This document shows, one piece after another, positions 15,701-24,678 of a stretch of DNA of 32,650 bases; positions within the stretch are counted from its first letter, which is position 1; every line of letters begins with the position of its first letter. The position numbers and the translations under genes were made by a program. The notes below the pieces were generated by a model, which did not search any database, was not told where the DNA came from, and saw nothing but the letters and a program-made list of their open reading frames with translations. The DNA comes from a virus: the IMG/VR virus record IMGVR_UViG_3300023202_000131, positions 1 through 32,650 of that record, one strand, 5' to 3'.

Positions 15701-17438
15701 CGCCATCGCGGCCAAAGACGCTATCGACCGGAGCGGACCCAGGGGCCACGTTGATGTTGACTTGGCCCGAGCCACCGTCCGCCGCCGTGATCGCGCCTGT
15801 GAAGTTGAGCGTCGTGGCCGTGCCGACGATTTGCACGTCGTCATCCTCGACCGATACAGACCCCCCGACGCCGGGCAGGTTCAAAAGCTGCGACCCGTCC
15901 ACGGCCGGAAGCCCTGGCCCGCCCCCAACGTTTTCGAGCTGGACCACGTCGCCAATCGCCGAGCCCACGTCTTCGACCGCGGCCGTGCCGAGCCCGAGTG
16001 TGGTTCGCTGGGCGGCTGGGTCCGCGTCGTCGATGAGGGCCGCGCCCGCGGTCGAAATGGTCGAGACGTTGGTGAGCTTGGCTTCGTTGTCCGCTACGAT
16101 GGCCGCGTCGTCGTATGTGACCTTGGCGTTGTTCGCGACGGTGTCCGACTCCATCGTATCGAGGTTCACCGCTTGGGTGACCGTGATGCGGTCGGTCTTC
16201 GTCTTGGCGCTGGTGGCGTCCGATTGGGCTGCCGCGGCGTCGAGAAGCGCCTGAGCCGCGGACGATTGAGCAGCGGTTGTCCGAGTGTCGAGCTGGTTCA
16301 GCGCGTCATCGACAAAGGCCCCGGCGACGTTCGAGTCGTTGTCGACCTGGCTTGCCGCGTAGTCCGACTCTTCGGCTGCGACGACCCCGAGGCGCCCGAA
16401 GACGCTCGCGACCGGGGCGGCGCCTGGCGTCACTTCCACGCGGATTTGATTCGGCGACGGCTCGGTGACGACGACGGACCCTGCAAAGTCGATTTCGGTG
16501 GCCGCGGTCGTGAGCGGAACCGTGTCGTCTTTGATGGTGAGGTCGGTGCCGCCCGGGGTGACGTCGGCAACGGTCGCCAGCGGATTTGCTCCCGTCGGGG
16601 CGTTGGCGTTGTCGAGGGCGGCTTGCTGGTCGGGGGTGAGGCTGACGCCGTCGGCCCCGGCCGGGCCCTGGGGCCCTTGCGGGCCTTGGGCACCGTCTGC
16701 GCCTGCGGGCCCTGCGGGGCCCTGGGGGCCGATGGGGCCTTGGGGTCCCTGGGGTCCAACGAGGGAGTCGGCAAAGTCCTGCTGGGTGCCGCTGTTGCCC
16801 GCCGCGATCCACGCTTGATAAGCGCTCTCGCCCGGGTCTCCGTCGGCGCCGTCTTGGCCTGCGGGCCCGGGGTCCCCTTGAGGCCCTTGAATGGTATCGA
16901 CCTGGCTGGTCGGCACCTTTCCGGACGCGTCGAGGCTTGCGACGCCGTTCGGCGCGCCTTTTTGCGACAGTTGGACGTAGCGCGCGTCCCCTCGCGCGTC
17001 CGTGTGATACTGCGGGTGGTCGTCGTCGGAGAGGCCCGTTTGCGCCCCGTGGTCCACCGCTTGCCCGTCCACCACCGAGGACGGGTTGTAGGTTTCGATC
17101 GAATGCGTGTCACCGTCGGCGAGAGAGAACCCGGCGGAGTCTTTGGTTTCCGCGGGGTCGACCGCGATTTCTTGATACGCGGTGTGCCGGACTGTCCCTG
17201 TGACGGTGTAAAGGCGCGCGCGCCCCTCAAAGCGAATGTAGACCAGGGACCCCGCTACGAGCTGGTCGAGCACGTCGGCGACGTTGAGCCCGCCCACGAA
17301 ATGGCTGACGTCCAAACGGTCGCCCGCGGCATTGGTCTGCCAACTGCCAACGCCGGGATCGGCAGACACGTCGGCTTCAATGGACGCAAGTGTCCACTCC
17401 CCGATCCCGGGGTTATCGATGGGTACTTGAATGGACAT
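12759..17438 (-). CDS. large tail fibre with collagen-like triplet repeats
   Basis: A 1559-aa fibre expected to trimerise and contact the host surface. Residues 1-180 form a baseplate-proximal head ([31 protein letters not shown] near 145 is a common fibre motif). Collagen-like Gly-X-Y runs lie at about 184-204 and 225-262. The shaft then has repeated modules of the type VFGR.GVV.AE..DY (near 343 and 571) followed by DNDS.VAG, and later two copies of [18 protein letters not shown] (near 1170 and 1240). [16 protein letters not shown]-like segments are also typical of siphovirus and myovirus fibres. A run of eight Gly precedes the C-terminal domain of about 110 residues, probably the receptor-binding tip. 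It overlaps no neighbour but sits directly upstream of the trypsin-like gene. Confidence 0.9.
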   Translation of the reverse strand: MSIQVPIDNPGIGEWTLASIEADVSADPGVGSWQTNAAGDRLDVSHFVGGLNVADVLDQLVAGSLVYIRFEGRARLYTVTGTVRHTAYQEIAVDPAETKDSAGFSLADGDTHSIETYNPSSVVDGQAVDHGAQTGLSDDDHPQYHTDARGDARYVQLSQKGAPNGVASLDASGKVPTSQVDTIQGPQGDPGPAGQDGADGDPGESAYQAWIAAGNSGTQQDFADSLVGPQGPQGPIGPQGPAGPAGADGAQGPQGPQGPAGADGVSLTPDQQAALDNANAPTGANPLATVADVTPGGTDLTIKDDTVPLTTAATEIDFAGSVVVTEPSPNQIRVEVTPGAAPVASVFGRLGVVAAEESDYAASQVDNDSNVAGAFVDDALNQLDTRTTAAQSSAAQALLDAAAAQSDATSAKTKTDRITVTQAVNLDTMESDTVANNAKVTYDDAAIVADNEAKLTNVSTISTAGAALIDDADPAAQRTTLGLGTAAVEDVGSAIGDVVQLENVGGGPGLPAVDGSQLLNLPGVGGSVSVEDDDVQIVGTATTLNFTGAITAADGGSGQVNINVAPGSAPVDSVFGRDGVVTAEPGDYTSDQIDNDSTVAGGLGSVTTALEQLETNIANKTVDVVSNVAQDRILGRLTAGSGASEELTAAQVRGLLNVEDGATADLTGAEIKALYEAEADTNAYDDAAVAAVAANSASVGYTSGGFGSWQVEAVYTGAEAPAQGKFLVNDVTVAGTTAIRINLQSVSTVPTAIFQQLRAGDRLFVQANGFLLASEPAAIQWIVDGPAIESGVYFEIPVSYAGAVGGLYSYNDAWYTFTLLQLREGATGDAHAVGDGSDHADVAANAAAIAALNHDTLPGFEANEHIDWTADQGATNIDDANVPHTSVTTGNPHNVTATDVGLGNVDNTADADKPISDDTQVALNAKRDKNDDVDLTSEITGDLPVGNLNSGTNASASTFWRGDGIWATPAGGGGGSVDTANSPNALEFARFTGPTTIEGLTVVEAKTALSLQNVTNTSDTDKVSGGPIASALGTKVDLTAFTAHVVASNPHNTGFEDLEPVQLSVLDTLITDINLTDQFDDLQAINALFVDWSVAGPETIDPSRYTGGGGGSPFANLAELDALVNDRNMTADADLLDDLETWVGGDASNPSISSDTVANDSTVDSGAGTVSDALEWLAANSGGGSFSALTGTPSDNANISAFAETLLDDADAATARATLGIEGSDDIPNDSTVDGGAGTVSDALEWLAANGGGSDIEVGDATGTADPVVGDFNGKPFYYDSETQRLWHNNGGTVQEIGIQVDGVTIGVNGSGQLEVLTIGFTNLFGTSVELSDALADIDIGGTDPFAIVQRDENGNLPGGPFASLAQVQDISALPEGTLEASDDFLLQKADGTKHKLSGFGVLPTISDGSTSAIGCKTIEYTSSNVTVQKVGDVAEVAISGGGGGGGGTKDIPIKNPVALEVIPWFRTHEEITITAARCAVLGSGNPFINMEIHTEPADSSLEWDTVNNAIISGIATGATGGDASLNITNGTIPADTMVYIKVTAVVNTVDYALVSVRW
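13685..13970 (-). repeat. two copies of a fibre-shaft module
   Basis: Two stretches of roughly 75 bases, near 13689-13765 and 13899-13975, encode almost the same peptide ([17 protein letters not shown] and LAAN.GGG). Their DNA differs mainly at third codon positions, so the duplication is old and under protein-level selection. It lies inside the fibre gene. Confidence 0.7.
16655..16895 (-). repeat. collagen-like Gly-X-Y coding repeats
   Basis: Nine-base-like GC-rich repeats encode Gly-Pro-Gln, Gly-Pro-Ala and Gly-Ala-Asp triplets in two blocks separated by about 20 non-collagen residues. Such tracts form triple helices in phage fibres and often vary in length by slippage. They are coding repeats of the fibre gene, not an independent element. 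Confidence 0.85.
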
Positions 17439-17443
17439 GGCCT

Positions 17444-17773
17444 CTACGGGACTGGGGTGTAGACTTTGAACCGCGTCTTTTCAGAGCGGAACGGAATTCC
17501 AGCGGGCGCGGTTCGGCCTCGCGCCTGGCCTTCCCACCACCCCGGAGTCTCGGCGACACCATCGCCGCTTTCGGGGGTGTAGACGATCTTGGCGCCCGGG
17601 CTTATCCAGATGCCGCTGGTGATGACGACGGATTCGCCCGTCGTGAGGTTGCGAAACCGAAACTCGAGATCGACGGCGTCCGCGAGCTCGGAGTCGAGCA
17701 TGGGTTGCCCGTTGCGAAACACGCGGACGTCAATCTGCTCGCCTTTGTGGCCCACGTAGAGCTTCGGAATCAC
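17444..17773 (-). CDS. BppU-like small baseplate/fibre-adaptor protein
   Basis: A 109-aa beta protein starting at GTG within a GTGA overlap with the upstream gene ([16 protein letters not shown]). The pattern of an opening strand, [18 protein letters not shown], then YTPESGD, then WWEGQARG and a closing strand, resembles the N-terminal domain of siphophage BppU baseplate proteins, which attach receptor-binding proteins to the baseplate. It directly precedes the big fibre gene in transcription order, which suits a role as a fibre adaptor. The family call is by pattern only. Confidence 0.6.
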   Translation of the reverse strand: MIPKLYVGHKGEQIDVRVFRNGQPMLDSELADAVDLEFRFRNLTTGESVVITSGIWISPGAKIVYTPESGDGVAETPGWWEGQARGRTAPAGIPFRSEKTRFKVYTPVP

Positions 17774-18282
17774 GCGCAGCCTTTCGGCTTGGCCGCCTGT
17801 TCGTCGATCCGGTCGAGGATGAGCTGAATGCCCTGATTCAACGTCTCGACGACGGTTGCGGTATTGAGGCTCGCCACGTCGATCGCGCCAAGCACGCCGC
17901 CCATGGTGCCCGGATCGTTGTTCTCTGCCGTGATGGCGGACCAGATGGCGTCACGCACAAGCCCGTCCACGAGCACGACGTCGAGCTCGCCGGCGCCGTT
18001 TCCGCCGACTTGGCGAAGATGGCACTTGAACTGAAACGATGTGTCTGGCGCTTCGGAGAGCAGCGCAAAGTCGCCGTAGCTCCCCGAAACGTCCGGGTTT
18101 TCGACGAGCGTATGCGCGGCGTCGGCGTATGCGCCCCATGTTCCCGTGGCCCAATCGGTGAGCCAAAGGCCCGTCGCGAGGTCTTCGAGCCGCGCTTCCA
18201 CCGTGGCGCCAGGGACGACGCCGTATTGCGTGAGCACGGTTCCCACGTAGACGGGTGTGCTTCGAAATCCGAGGATGCTCAT
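17770..18282 (-). CDS. tail-associated protein of unknown function
   Basis: A 170-aa protein whose ATG overlaps the stop of the propeller-bearing baseplate gene (ATGA). Residues 1-115 look like a beta domain (VYVGTVLTQYGVVPGATVEARLEDL, VSGSYGDFALLSEAPDTSFQFKCHLRQVGG). Residues 118-165 are helical and could form a trimeric coiled coil (VRDAIWSAI, LNTATVVETLNQGIQLILDRIDEQ). A beta domain followed by a coiled coil suits a short connector between baseplate and fibre. No family is recognised with confidence. Confidence 0.7.
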   Translation of the reverse strand: MSILGFRSTPVYVGTVLTQYGVVPGATVEARLEDLATGLWLTDWATGTWGAYADAAHTLVENPDVSGSYGDFALLSEAPDTSFQFKCHLRQVGGNGAGELDVVLVDGLVRDAIWSAITAENNDPGTMGGVLGAIDVASLNTATVVETLNQGIQLILDRIDEQAAKPKGCA

Positions 18283-19697
18283 ACGTAATTCACCATCGTG
18301 ACGATCCAGTAGTGGGCCGGGCAGATTTTCAAAAGAAGCTTTTCAAATTCCGCGCGCCGCGCCGCGGGCACGTCCGCCAGCGTCCCGAACGTCTGGCCAC
18401 CGAAGTAGAGAAAGAAACGCCACAAGTCGGGGTCGCTTGGAACGGGCCGCGGCGCCGCCAGGGTTAGATCCTTGTTCCAGAGGTACATCGGATCGTTGGC
18501 AAGGTATCGGTTGCAGACGACATCCGGCTCGCCGCATTCGATGTTGGTGTCGCCGCACTGGTTCGTTCCGATCAAGGGGACGTTGGTGTAGTCACGCGGG
18601 TCGTGCGCGACATTTCCAGACTGGTATCGGTAGATCGCGTCGTTCGTCTCGCCAAGCATGAAGGTGTACGAGGGGCTAACCAGAATCTCGTTTGGAGACG
18701 TGTCTTCTGCAGTGAAGTCGTAGACGAGCGACGGTGTCCCCGCCGAAAGAACGTCGTAGGGAGTGGACAGCGGCCATGCGTAGAGCGTGCCATCTGCGCC
18801 GAGCGTGTAGAGCGTGAGCCCGTCATCGGCGATGTCCGCGCCTATGGTCTCCGCCTGAAAGCCAAGCGTCCCGATTGCGCCCTGAAGCGTCATGCCCGGA
18901 ACCCAATCAAGCGGGTGCGTCTGCCACCACTGCACCTCATTGTCGCCGTCGCCGACGATGTAAAGATCAAGGACAAAGAGCGACGGCCCGCCGACGCGGA
19001 TGGAGCGGATGTCTTGCGGGTGGAAACCCGTGTCCTTGAAGTCTCCGCTGTAGCTCATGCCCGAGAGCTCCCAGCGTGGGCCGTTGGAGTAGACATAGAC
19101 GACGCCGCCCTGTCCGCCGATGAACATGAACTGGCCGCCGTCGTCGAACGCGATTGCTTCGGGGTTGGCCTCTTGTGCGGCGACGGAAAAGGTGGGGCCA
19201 GCGACCGCAGAGCTCAACTGGTAGGGCACTGTCAAGTTGATTTGCCGCACGGTTGTCCCATCGAGCGTGAACAACCGATCGCCTGACGCGCTCATCGCAA
19301 ACGCGGTCACGGTGGGCTGGACCGCTAGAAAGTCCCCCGTATATTGGAGCCCGCCCTGGCTGTTCCACTCGTGGATGTAGACGTCGGAAAACCCCGCGCC
19401 TTGCACGATGTCCTGAAGGTAGCGGGGCGACTGGCCCCCTCGAAGCGATGCCCATGCTGCCGCGATCGCGTCGCGCAAGTCCGACTCGAGCGCGGGGCGC
19501 GTAATGTCGAACTGCCGTACCCATTCGTCGAGCTCGCGCGTGGTTTCGGGACGCAGGTCCTCGTGAACCTGGTCCACCACCAAACGCGCCGCGCTCCCGA
19601 CGGTCGAATACCCCTCGAGGTAGCGGCGCAGCATCCGATCGGCCACGAGATTCCATGCCCTGCCCGTGGGCAGAAGCCTGCGAAACGTCTCGAACAT
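18279..19697 (-). CDS. YmfQ/Mu gp48-type baseplate protein with an inserted beta-propeller-like domain
   Basis: A 472-aa protein. The N-terminal about 110 residues (LLPTGRAWN, then LDEWVRQFDITRPALESDLR and YLQDIVQGAGFSDVYIHEW) and the last about 75 residues (FFLYFGGQTFGTLADVPAARR, then EKLLLKICPAHYWIV) together match the small DUF2313/YmfQ family, usually about 200 residues long. Between them, residues about 115-375 carry repeated strand patterns (SASGDRLFTLDGTTVRQINL, DDGGQFMFIGG, ADDGLTLYTLGADGTLYAWPL) with VPYQLSSA and TPYDVLSAG, like phage propeller repeats with the Dl.TA signature. It starts right after the stop of the upstream gene (TAA-ATG). The insertion probably projects from the baseplate and may bind a receptor. 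Confidence 0.82.
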   Translation of the reverse strand: MFETFRRLLPTGRAWNLVADRMLRRYLEGYSTVGSAARLVVDQVHEDLRPETTRELDEWVRQFDITRPALESDLRDAIAAAWASLRGGQSPRYLQDIVQGAGFSDVYIHEWNSQGGLQYTGDFLAVQPTVTAFAMSASGDRLFTLDGTTVRQINLTVPYQLSSAVAGPTFSVAAQEANPEAIAFDDGGQFMFIGGQGGVVYVYSNGPRWELSGMSYSGDFKDTGFHPQDIRSIRVGGPSLFVLDLYIVGDGDNEVQWWQTHPLDWVPGMTLQGAIGTLGFQAETIGADIADDGLTLYTLGADGTLYAWPLSTPYDVLSAGTPSLVYDFTAEDTSPNEILVSPSYTFMLGETNDAIYRYQSGNVAHDPRDYTNVPLIGTNQCGDTNIECGEPDVVCNRYLANDPMYLWNKDLTLAAPRPVPSDPDLWRFFLYFGGQTFGTLADVPAARRAEFEKLLLKICPAHYWIVTMVNYV

Positions 19698-20261
19698 TTA
19701 CCCAATCACGCCGAACGACGCGATGTAGATTCGATGCGTGCCCAAGCGGAGGTCAAGCTCCGCCGTTCCATTGAGAAGCCGCACGTAGATGATTTCGCCG
19801 CCCTGAAAGAGGCTTGGAGCCGCCACGAAGTTGTCAAACACGGAATCGTACGTCGCAAACACGGTGCCGACCGCCGCGCCTGTATAGAGGTCGGGGCTGA
19901 ACTCCAATCGAAGCCAGTTGCCTTCAAACGTCTCAACATTCGGCGACGGGCCAATGATGGTGGTGTGCGTGATCGCCGCGTTGTTGAGCAGGACGTTTCC
20001 AACGTACTTGATCGGAAACAGCTTTAGGAGCGCGTCGAGGTAGTCACTTGCGCCCACCTCGTCCGGAGATCCAGAAGGCAAAATCCCGGCCCTTGCAAGA
20101 AGCGCTTGCTGGAATCCAAAGTGGTCGTTGACCCAGCGCTCCTCGAGCGGGGTGCCCGTTCCGTCTCCCGGCACGGTGACGTTCTTCGCTTTGCCGTGCG
20201 GATAGCCGCCATCTCCGGTCGTGATCTGCCCCGCATACTCGTCTGACGGTCGAATGGCCAT
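19698..20261 (-). CDS. fibre-type baseplate protein
   Basis: A 187-aa protein with a good ribosome site (AAGGGGA) before its ATG. The N-terminal half has features common in prophage tail-fibre heads: RPSDEYAGQ, GYPHGKAKNVTVPGDGTGTP, LEERWVND and GFQQALLARAGI, then SDYLDALLKLF. The C-terminal half (about 90-187) is a small beta domain (LRLEFSPDLYTG, EIIYVRLLNGTAELDLRLG). It lies between baseplate J and the YmfQ-type protein, so it is probably a short fibre or an attachment protein near the baseplate. Confidence 0.72.
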   Translation of the reverse strand: MAIRPSDEYAGQITTGDGGYPHGKAKNVTVPGDGTGTPLEERWVNDHFGFQQALLARAGILPSGSPDEVGASDYLDALLKLFPIKYVGNVLLNNAAITHTTIIGPSPNVETFEGNWLRLEFSPDLYTGAAVGTVFATYDSVFDNFVAAPSLFQGGEIIYVRLLNGTAELDLRLGTHRIYIASFGVIG

Positions 20262-20273
20262 TGAAGTGTCCCC

Positions 20274-21470
20274 TTAGATGAAGTTCACGGCACCGAGCTT
20301 TGCCCGCTCGCCGTGCCCGAGGTTGTAGGCAGACACAGGAATGGTGCCCTGCTTGAGCGTGACGCTCGTGGTCGTCGCCCCAAGCGCGTTGGCCGCCTCT
20401 GCGACGATGCCAGAGACTTCGGATTCCGTGATTCGGTCTTTGCGTGGAAGAACCGAGAGGCCAGCGATGAACGGCTCACGCGTGCGAAGGTGTTCGTCAA
20501 GCGCTTCCTCGATGGCGGTCTCCGCCGCGCCTTCGTCGTCTGCAATCAGTCCCACCACGTCGACGTTGAACGCCGATCGCGCAATCGAGCGGACGTTGAC
20601 CACCACGCCCGCGGGCCGTCGCGACGCAAGCCCGGCCTGGTCAAACTCGATTGCGGCCTTCACTTCGTCGATCTGCGTCTGCGTCGGGAACCCGTCGGCG
20701 CTCCCGGAGCTCGCCTCGGTCGCTTCGATGTATACGTCCATTTCGTTCGGAGCCCCGGTGTAGACGTAGACCGACTTGACGCCCCCCACGGTTCGCGCCC
20801 AAACCCGATAGTCCGTGTACGCGCCCCCTTGCGGGGGGAACTGCGTCCGCTCGAGCACCCGCGCGCGGTATTCTTCTTCGGTCTCCCCCGCCGCCCCGGT
20901 TGTCAGAAGCGAAAGCACGGTCGCATCCGTCCCCACGTCGGCGAGCGGCAGCGCCCACTGAAGCACGTCGCCCGTAGCGCGGTTTCCGATTTCACCCGCG
21001 CCGCCCCCGCCCTCTTGGTCCGCCACCGGGCGAACGACGACGGGAACGAGCGGGCCGGTGAGACTGGTGCTCGTGACGACCGTATAGGTCACCCCGGACG
21101 GCGCATGCACCAACTGGGTGCCCGCTTCAATCTGGCCTCCGGTCTGAAGGACCGTCGGAAGCACCGTGAGCTCCGCACGGGTCGCCGCCACGGGGTCTCC
21201 GACGCCGAAGGCCCGGCCCCACTCGACCAACGGCCGAACGGTCTTCCCGTTGACGACCGTTTCGTCAAAAGACGCATGCGCCACGAATTGCTGGAGCAGC
21301 ATCCAGCCGGCGTATTTGTAGACGATGGTGAAAAACCCCGCCGACGCCTTTGCAAGCACGCGAGAAAACGACTTCGGCAACAGCGGGAACGTCTGCGAAA
21401 TCGCGCCCTCGATTTGGGCGAGCAGGTTGTCGGCCACCTCTTGCGTCGGCGGCGTCACAAACGCGGTCAT
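20274..21470 (-). CDS. baseplate wedge protein J-like (Mu gp47 family)
   Basis: A 398-aa protein starting at the ATG at 21470 inside an ATGA overlap with the gp46-like gene; a GTG two codons earlier is also possible. It has the usual gpJ order: an N-terminal helical wedge part, a central beta part (EIGNRATGDVLQWALPLADVG), the signature ETEEEYRARVLERTQFPPQGG near residues 192-212, then TDYRVWARTVGGVKSVYVY, and a C-terminal segment of paired helices and strands. These proteins form the wedges that open at sheath contraction. Length is close to the Mu family size. Confidence 0.9.
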   Translation of the reverse strand: MTAFVTPPTQEVADNLLAQIEGAISQTFPLLPKSFSRVLAKASAGFFTIVYKYAGWMLLQQFVAHASFDETVVNGKTVRPLVEWGRAFGVGDPVAATRAELTVLPTVLQTGGQIEAGTQLVHAPSGVTYTVVTSTSLTGPLVPVVVRPVADQEGGGGAGEIGNRATGDVLQWALPLADVGTDATVLSLLTTGAAGETEEEYRARVLERTQFPPQGGAYTDYRVWARTVGGVKSVYVYTGAPNEMDVYIEATEASSGSADGFPTQTQIDEVKAAIEFDQAGLASRRPAGVVVNVRSIARSAFNVDVVGLIADDEGAAETAIEEALDEHLRTREPFIAGLSVLPRKDRITESEVSGIVAEAANALGATTTSVTLKQGTIPVSAYNLGHGERAKLGAVNFI

Positions 21471-21892
21471 CCCCACGCCTCGAGGTATTCAAGCGCGTAC
21501 CGCTCATCGCCGACGAAAATCTCCGGCTGTAGAAGGACGAGGTTCACATCCTGAAGCGTTGCGGTTGCGTTGATTTGGTTCGCGAAGTGTCGAGTCATCC
21601 AGGCCAGGTCGTTTCGCATGGCGTCTTCGAGCCGCAGAAGGTTCGATGGGGTGGCGGGAAGCGACTTGAGCGCGTATTGAGTTTGGCTTCGATAGCGGTT
21701 GTCGGCGTCGGGCTCGTCGAGATTGCCCCACCATTGCAGGCGCTCGTCCCTTGGCAGGCCGCTGTCGCGCTCGTTGCCGCCGAAGAGCGAGAGGTAGGCA
21801 GCGGTGACGATGCCGGCCTCCATCGTGATCGCGCCATTGACAATTTCGATGTTGCCGCCGTCCGGCGTATGGAAGAGATAGACGTCGGTCAT
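21467..21892 (-). CDS. Mu gp46-like baseplate wedge protein (gpW/gp25-like role)
   Basis: A 141-aa protein starting at the ATG at 21892, chosen because it overlaps the stop of the gp45-like gene (ATGA). Features typical of the gp46 family are seen: the acidic opening with TPDGGNIEIVNG, TAAYLSLFGGNERDSG, LQWWGN, SQTQYALKSLPATPSNLLRLEDA, and DLAWMTRHFANQINATA. These proteins link the hub to the wedge in Mu-like baseplates, equivalent to gp25 of T4. Its end overlaps baseplate J. Confidence 0.87.
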   Translation of the reverse strand: MTDVYLFHTPDGGNIEIVNGAITMEAGIVTAAYLSLFGGNERDSGLPRDERLQWWGNLDEPDADNRYRSQTQYALKSLPATPSNLLRLEDAMRNDLAWMTRHFANQINATATLQDVNLVLLQPEIFVGDERYALEYLEAWG

Positions 21893-22404
21893 TTGTCCAC
21901 GAAGAGCCGTTTCGAGGCTACGGTTTGGACGGCGGGCTTTTGCGCGGTTGCTGCCGACTTCAGTGCCGCGCCCCCGTCCATTGGGGAGACCGTCCACCCG
22001 CTGAGAAGGTCCCAGAGGCGCGCAAATTCTTCATCGACGCGCTCTGCGGTCGGGACGGGTTTGTCCGCGTCATCGGCGCCGGCGCGAATGGGGCCGCCGC
22101 TTGTCAGGTAGAGCACGCCGACCACGTTGCCGTCGTCGTCGCGCGCGTAGAGGCGCTTTTCGCCGGGCCCTGCCGTGCCGGCGTTCCTGGTGTCGATGTA
22201 GCCCACGACGGCATAGGCGCCGGAGCCCGGGGCTTGCGCTGCGAAAAGCTTGTCGTCGCGCAATGGATGGGCGTCGTCCCCAGGCGGCGCGAAGTGCTCC
22301 GCCGTGAGATTCGGCTCTCCGCCCGGGTCAAATTTGGTTTCTGCGACGTGGCGGCCCTGTACGAGGGTGCGGACGAACTCGAGGACGGTGCCGATCAGTC
22401 CCAT
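21889..22404 (-). CDS. Mu gp45-like baseplate spike (gpV-type)
   Basis: A 171-aa protein starting at the ATG at 22404 (MGLIGTVLEFVRTLVQGRHVAETKFDPGGEPNLTA is the expected opening, helix then OB-fold entry). The open frame continues upstream to 22623 inside the hub gene, which argues against the longer start. FAPPGDDAHPLRDDKLF and YAVVGYIDTRNAGTAGPGEKRLYARD match the gp45 spike body, with GVLYLTSGG as the beta-helix lead-in. The C-terminus lacks an obvious metal-binding HxH tip. The spike pierces the outer membrane on contraction. The gene overlaps the hub gene by ten bases. Confidence 0.85.
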   Translation of the reverse strand: MGLIGTVLEFVRTLVQGRHVAETKFDPGGEPNLTAEHFAPPGDDAHPLRDDKLFAAQAPGSGAYAVVGYIDTRNAGTAGPGEKRLYARDDDGNVVGVLYLTSGGPIRAGADDADKPVPTAERVDEEFARLWDLLSGWTVSPMDGGAALKSAATAQKPAVQTVASKRLFVDK

Positions 22405-23429
22405 GGGAGCACCGTCGGGATCTCTCCGGCGAATGTTCCCGGGAGCGTGACGCCAAGCCGAACGGTGGTTTTCGATCCGTTCTGTCGGAAAAAGGCGTCG
22501 CGGACTTGGAGTGAGGTTTCGCGGTAGATCATGGCCTTCGGGGCTTCGAGCGTCAGGATGTCGGCCGGAGCCCACAGCGCGCCGTTTTGTGAGCGCCACG
22601 TCGGGAGCTCGTCGAGGACCCACGCGGCCGCGTTGCCAAACATGCGCGCCATCTTGGCTTGCACGGCGGTCGGAAGGTCCGCGCTACTGGTGTCGTCCGC
22701 GGAGAACGAAACGGGGCGAACCACGCCGAGATGGGGGTTCTGGACGGTGTATCGCGACCCCCGACTCCGCGACTTGGCGCGGGAGATGCCGGTGATTTCG
22801 CTGTAGTACTGTTGCGGGGAGAGCGCCGCGACCACGCCGCCCAACGGCGGATGATTCGCCTTCAGGCGTGCCACGGTCGGCCCGCTTCCCTTCGGCCGCC
22901 AAAACCGCATGGTCCCGTCCGGCGTGTCGGTGATGACCATGTTCCGCTGCCGAGCGAGTTCGGCCAAGAAGCTCAGATGCTTCTGCTCCGGCTCGAGCGC
23001 GACGCGGCGATAGGGCCGGTCGTCCTCGGCCTCGACGGCCACCTTCACGCCAAACGGCTCCGCCAGTCGCGCAAGAATCTCCGACAGCCGGAGCCCGTTG
23101 AACTCGAGAGGAAACTTGCTCGCCGGCGCGTTCTGGTCCGCGAGCCACGCGGGGAGCGAAAAGGCCGAGCACGTGACCGTGCTCGAATCTTTGGCGCTTG
23201 CCGGGTCCACCCCCACCAACGTGCCCGTGAAGAGCGGTGCGTCGTCCACTAGGATTTGGAGGTTTTTGTAGGTGAACGGCCGAAACGTGTCGCGGAAGAC
23301 TTGCTTGTCGGGCTCGAAGATGGACGAGAAGGTGCAGGTCGAGAAGTTGTCGATCGAGCGCTGAATCTCGAGATCTTCCCACGCCTCCCATCGCCGACCG
23401 TCGATGACGACCGCGACGTCTTCAGGCAT
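22395..23429 (-). CDS. baseplate hub protein, Mu gp44/P2 gpD-like
   Basis: A 344-aa protein that should form the trimeric hub at the tail tip, joining tube and spike. Family features: opening beta region with IQRSIDNFSTCTFSSIF, FRPFTYKNLQILVDDAPLFTGTLVGV, SLPAWLADQNAP, FNGLRLSEILARLAEPFGVKV, KHLSFLAELARQRNMVITDTPDG, and the closing TLEAPKAMIYRETSLQVRDAFF. The start overlaps the preceding gene by eight bases and the end overlaps the spike gene. Length is normal for the family. Confidence 0.88.
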   Translation of the reverse strand: MPEDVAVVIDGRRWEAWEDLEIQRSIDNFSTCTFSSIFEPDKQVFRDTFRPFTYKNLQILVDDAPLFTGTLVGVDPASAKDSSTVTCSAFSLPAWLADQNAPASKFPLEFNGLRLSEILARLAEPFGVKVAVEAEDDRPYRRVALEPEQKHLSFLAELARQRNMVITDTPDGTMRFWRPKGSGPTVARLKANHPPLGGVVAALSPQQYYSEITGISRAKSRSRGSRYTVQNPHLGVVRPVSFSADDTSSADLPTAVQAKMARMFGNAAAWVLDELPTWRSQNGALWAPADILTLEAPKAMIYRETSLQVRDAFFRQNGSKTTVRLGVTLPGTFAGEIPTVLPWD

Positions 23430-24678
23430 AGATTCTCAGCTCTTTGCCGCGAGGCAGAAGCGTGATTTCCTGGCCCGTGAGGCGGTTTGAGTCGATGAGG
23501 AAATCGAGCTTGTCGTCAATGCTCCCGTAGTACTCGGCGCACACATCGATGATGGTGCGAGGGCGATCGAGCACGATGCGGCGCTCTGGAACGAGGGTGA
23601 ACGAGATTTCTACCAAGTAGCCCACCGTCGACGCCACGGCGCTTTGGAGGGCTTGGTAGGAGGCGCCGGGATCGATCTCGGCAAGTGTGTCAAACCCCGC
23701 TTCCCGCCACGCGACGACGGCATCGAACTGGACTTGAATCGTCTCGGCCGTCTCGATGGCTTCGGGCTTTGACAGGAACGTGTGATTCACCGCCGACTCC
23801 GCCATGCCAGCCACCGCGTTCGTCGCTGTGAAGTCCGACGCGTGGAAGTCGTTCGAAATACGGACGCGCTCTCTCACGAGCGGCGACAGAAACGGGTTGC
23901 CGGCGTTGTCCTCGAGGATGTCCCGAAGCAAGTCGGCGTATCCGAGGATGCGGTCTCGTATGCCGATGAGCGCCGTGGCGGGCGCCTTGATGAGGTTTGA
24001 GACCTGTTGCGCGAGGTAGACGGGGTTCCCAATCAGGACGTCGAGGCTCGAGTTGATGGCGCTCTGCGCGTCTCGAAACTGCCGGTTGATTTCGGTGGCG
24101 GCTTCCGTGGGCTTCGACAGGCGCTTGTCGATCTCGCCGATCTTTTTTCGCATCGTCGCGATGACGTTTTGCCGGGCGGTCGCGGTTCCGAGGTTGAGCG
24201 CGTTGGCGTACTGCTCTCCCGAAATCCTCCCGTGCTCCTCGAGCGCGGTCATGGCTACGATCTTTCGATCGGCGGACGCGCGAGGATAGATCTCGATCAG
24301 CGTCTCCCAGAACGTCAACTCGACGACAGTCTGGTTTGCCCCAGTCACAAGCGGGTCAAGCCGCTTCTGGTCCCCCAGCCAAACCACGTCGGCGGTTCCG
24401 TGGATTGGGTGCTCCAGCCGCCCGACGCCCGGCTCTTCGAGCGCGGCCTCAAACGTATTGGCCGCCAGGTCGTGCTCCGAGCCCGAAAAGAAGCAGCGCA
24501 GCGGAAACCGTCGCGGCCCAACGCCGTCTTGCTGCACGTATCCGCCGTCCACGCCGGCAAACTCAAAGACCGAGCCGCGTCGCTGCACCTCTTGAGTAAT
24601 GTCCTGGTACTCGAACGGGATTCGCGTCCCGCTTGGCGAGGTGTAGGCCGCCTCGCGTAGTCGTCCTTCCCAGGTCAC
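23422..24678 (-). CDS. Mu gp43-like tail/DNA circularisation protein
   Basis: A 418-aa protein with a GTG start directly after the tape-measure stop (TGA-GTG). The N-terminal 150 residues match the DNA_circ_N domain: LREAAYTSPSGTRIPFEY, GGYVQQDGVGPRRFPLRCFFSG, FEAALEEPGVGRLEHPIHG and VELTFWETL. The middle is helical. The last about 45 residues (IDVCAEYYGSIDDKLDFLIDSN and NRLTGQEITLLPRGKELRIYA) look like a LysM-type end. In Mu-like phages this protein sits between the tape measure and hub and belongs to the baseplate centre; the family name refers to an early proposed function. Confidence 0.87.
   Translation of the reverse strand: MTWEGRLREAAYTSPSGTRIPFEYQDITQEVQRRGSVFEFAGVDGGYVQQDGVGPRRFPLRCFFSGSEHDLAANTFEAALEEPGVGRLEHPIHGTADVVWLGDQKRLDPLVTGANQTVVELTFWETLIEIYPRASADRKIVAMTALEEHGRISGEQYANALNLGTATARQNVIATMRKKIGEIDKRLSKPTEAATEINRQFRDAQSAINSSLDVLIGNPVYLAQQVSNLIKAPATALIGIRDRILGYADLLRDILEDNAGNPFLSPLVRERVRISNDFHASDFTATNAVAGMAESAVNHTFLSKPEAIETAETIQVQFDAVVAWREAGFDTLAEIDPGASYQALQSAVASTVGYLVEISFTLVPERRIVLDRPRTIIDVCAEYYGSIDDKLDFLIDSNRLTGQEITLLPRGKELRIYA

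Noticed and set aside
16655-16895. CRISPR-like short repeats
   Set aside because: The repeats are GC-rich Gly-X-Y codons in frame inside the fibre gene, without unique spacers of constant length.
15762-17462. Plus-strand open frame of 566 codons opposite the fibre gene
   Set aside because: It is the reverse complement of a well-supported fibre gene, has Arg/Val/Asp-rich composition typical of antisense GC-rich DNA and shows no recognisable domain.
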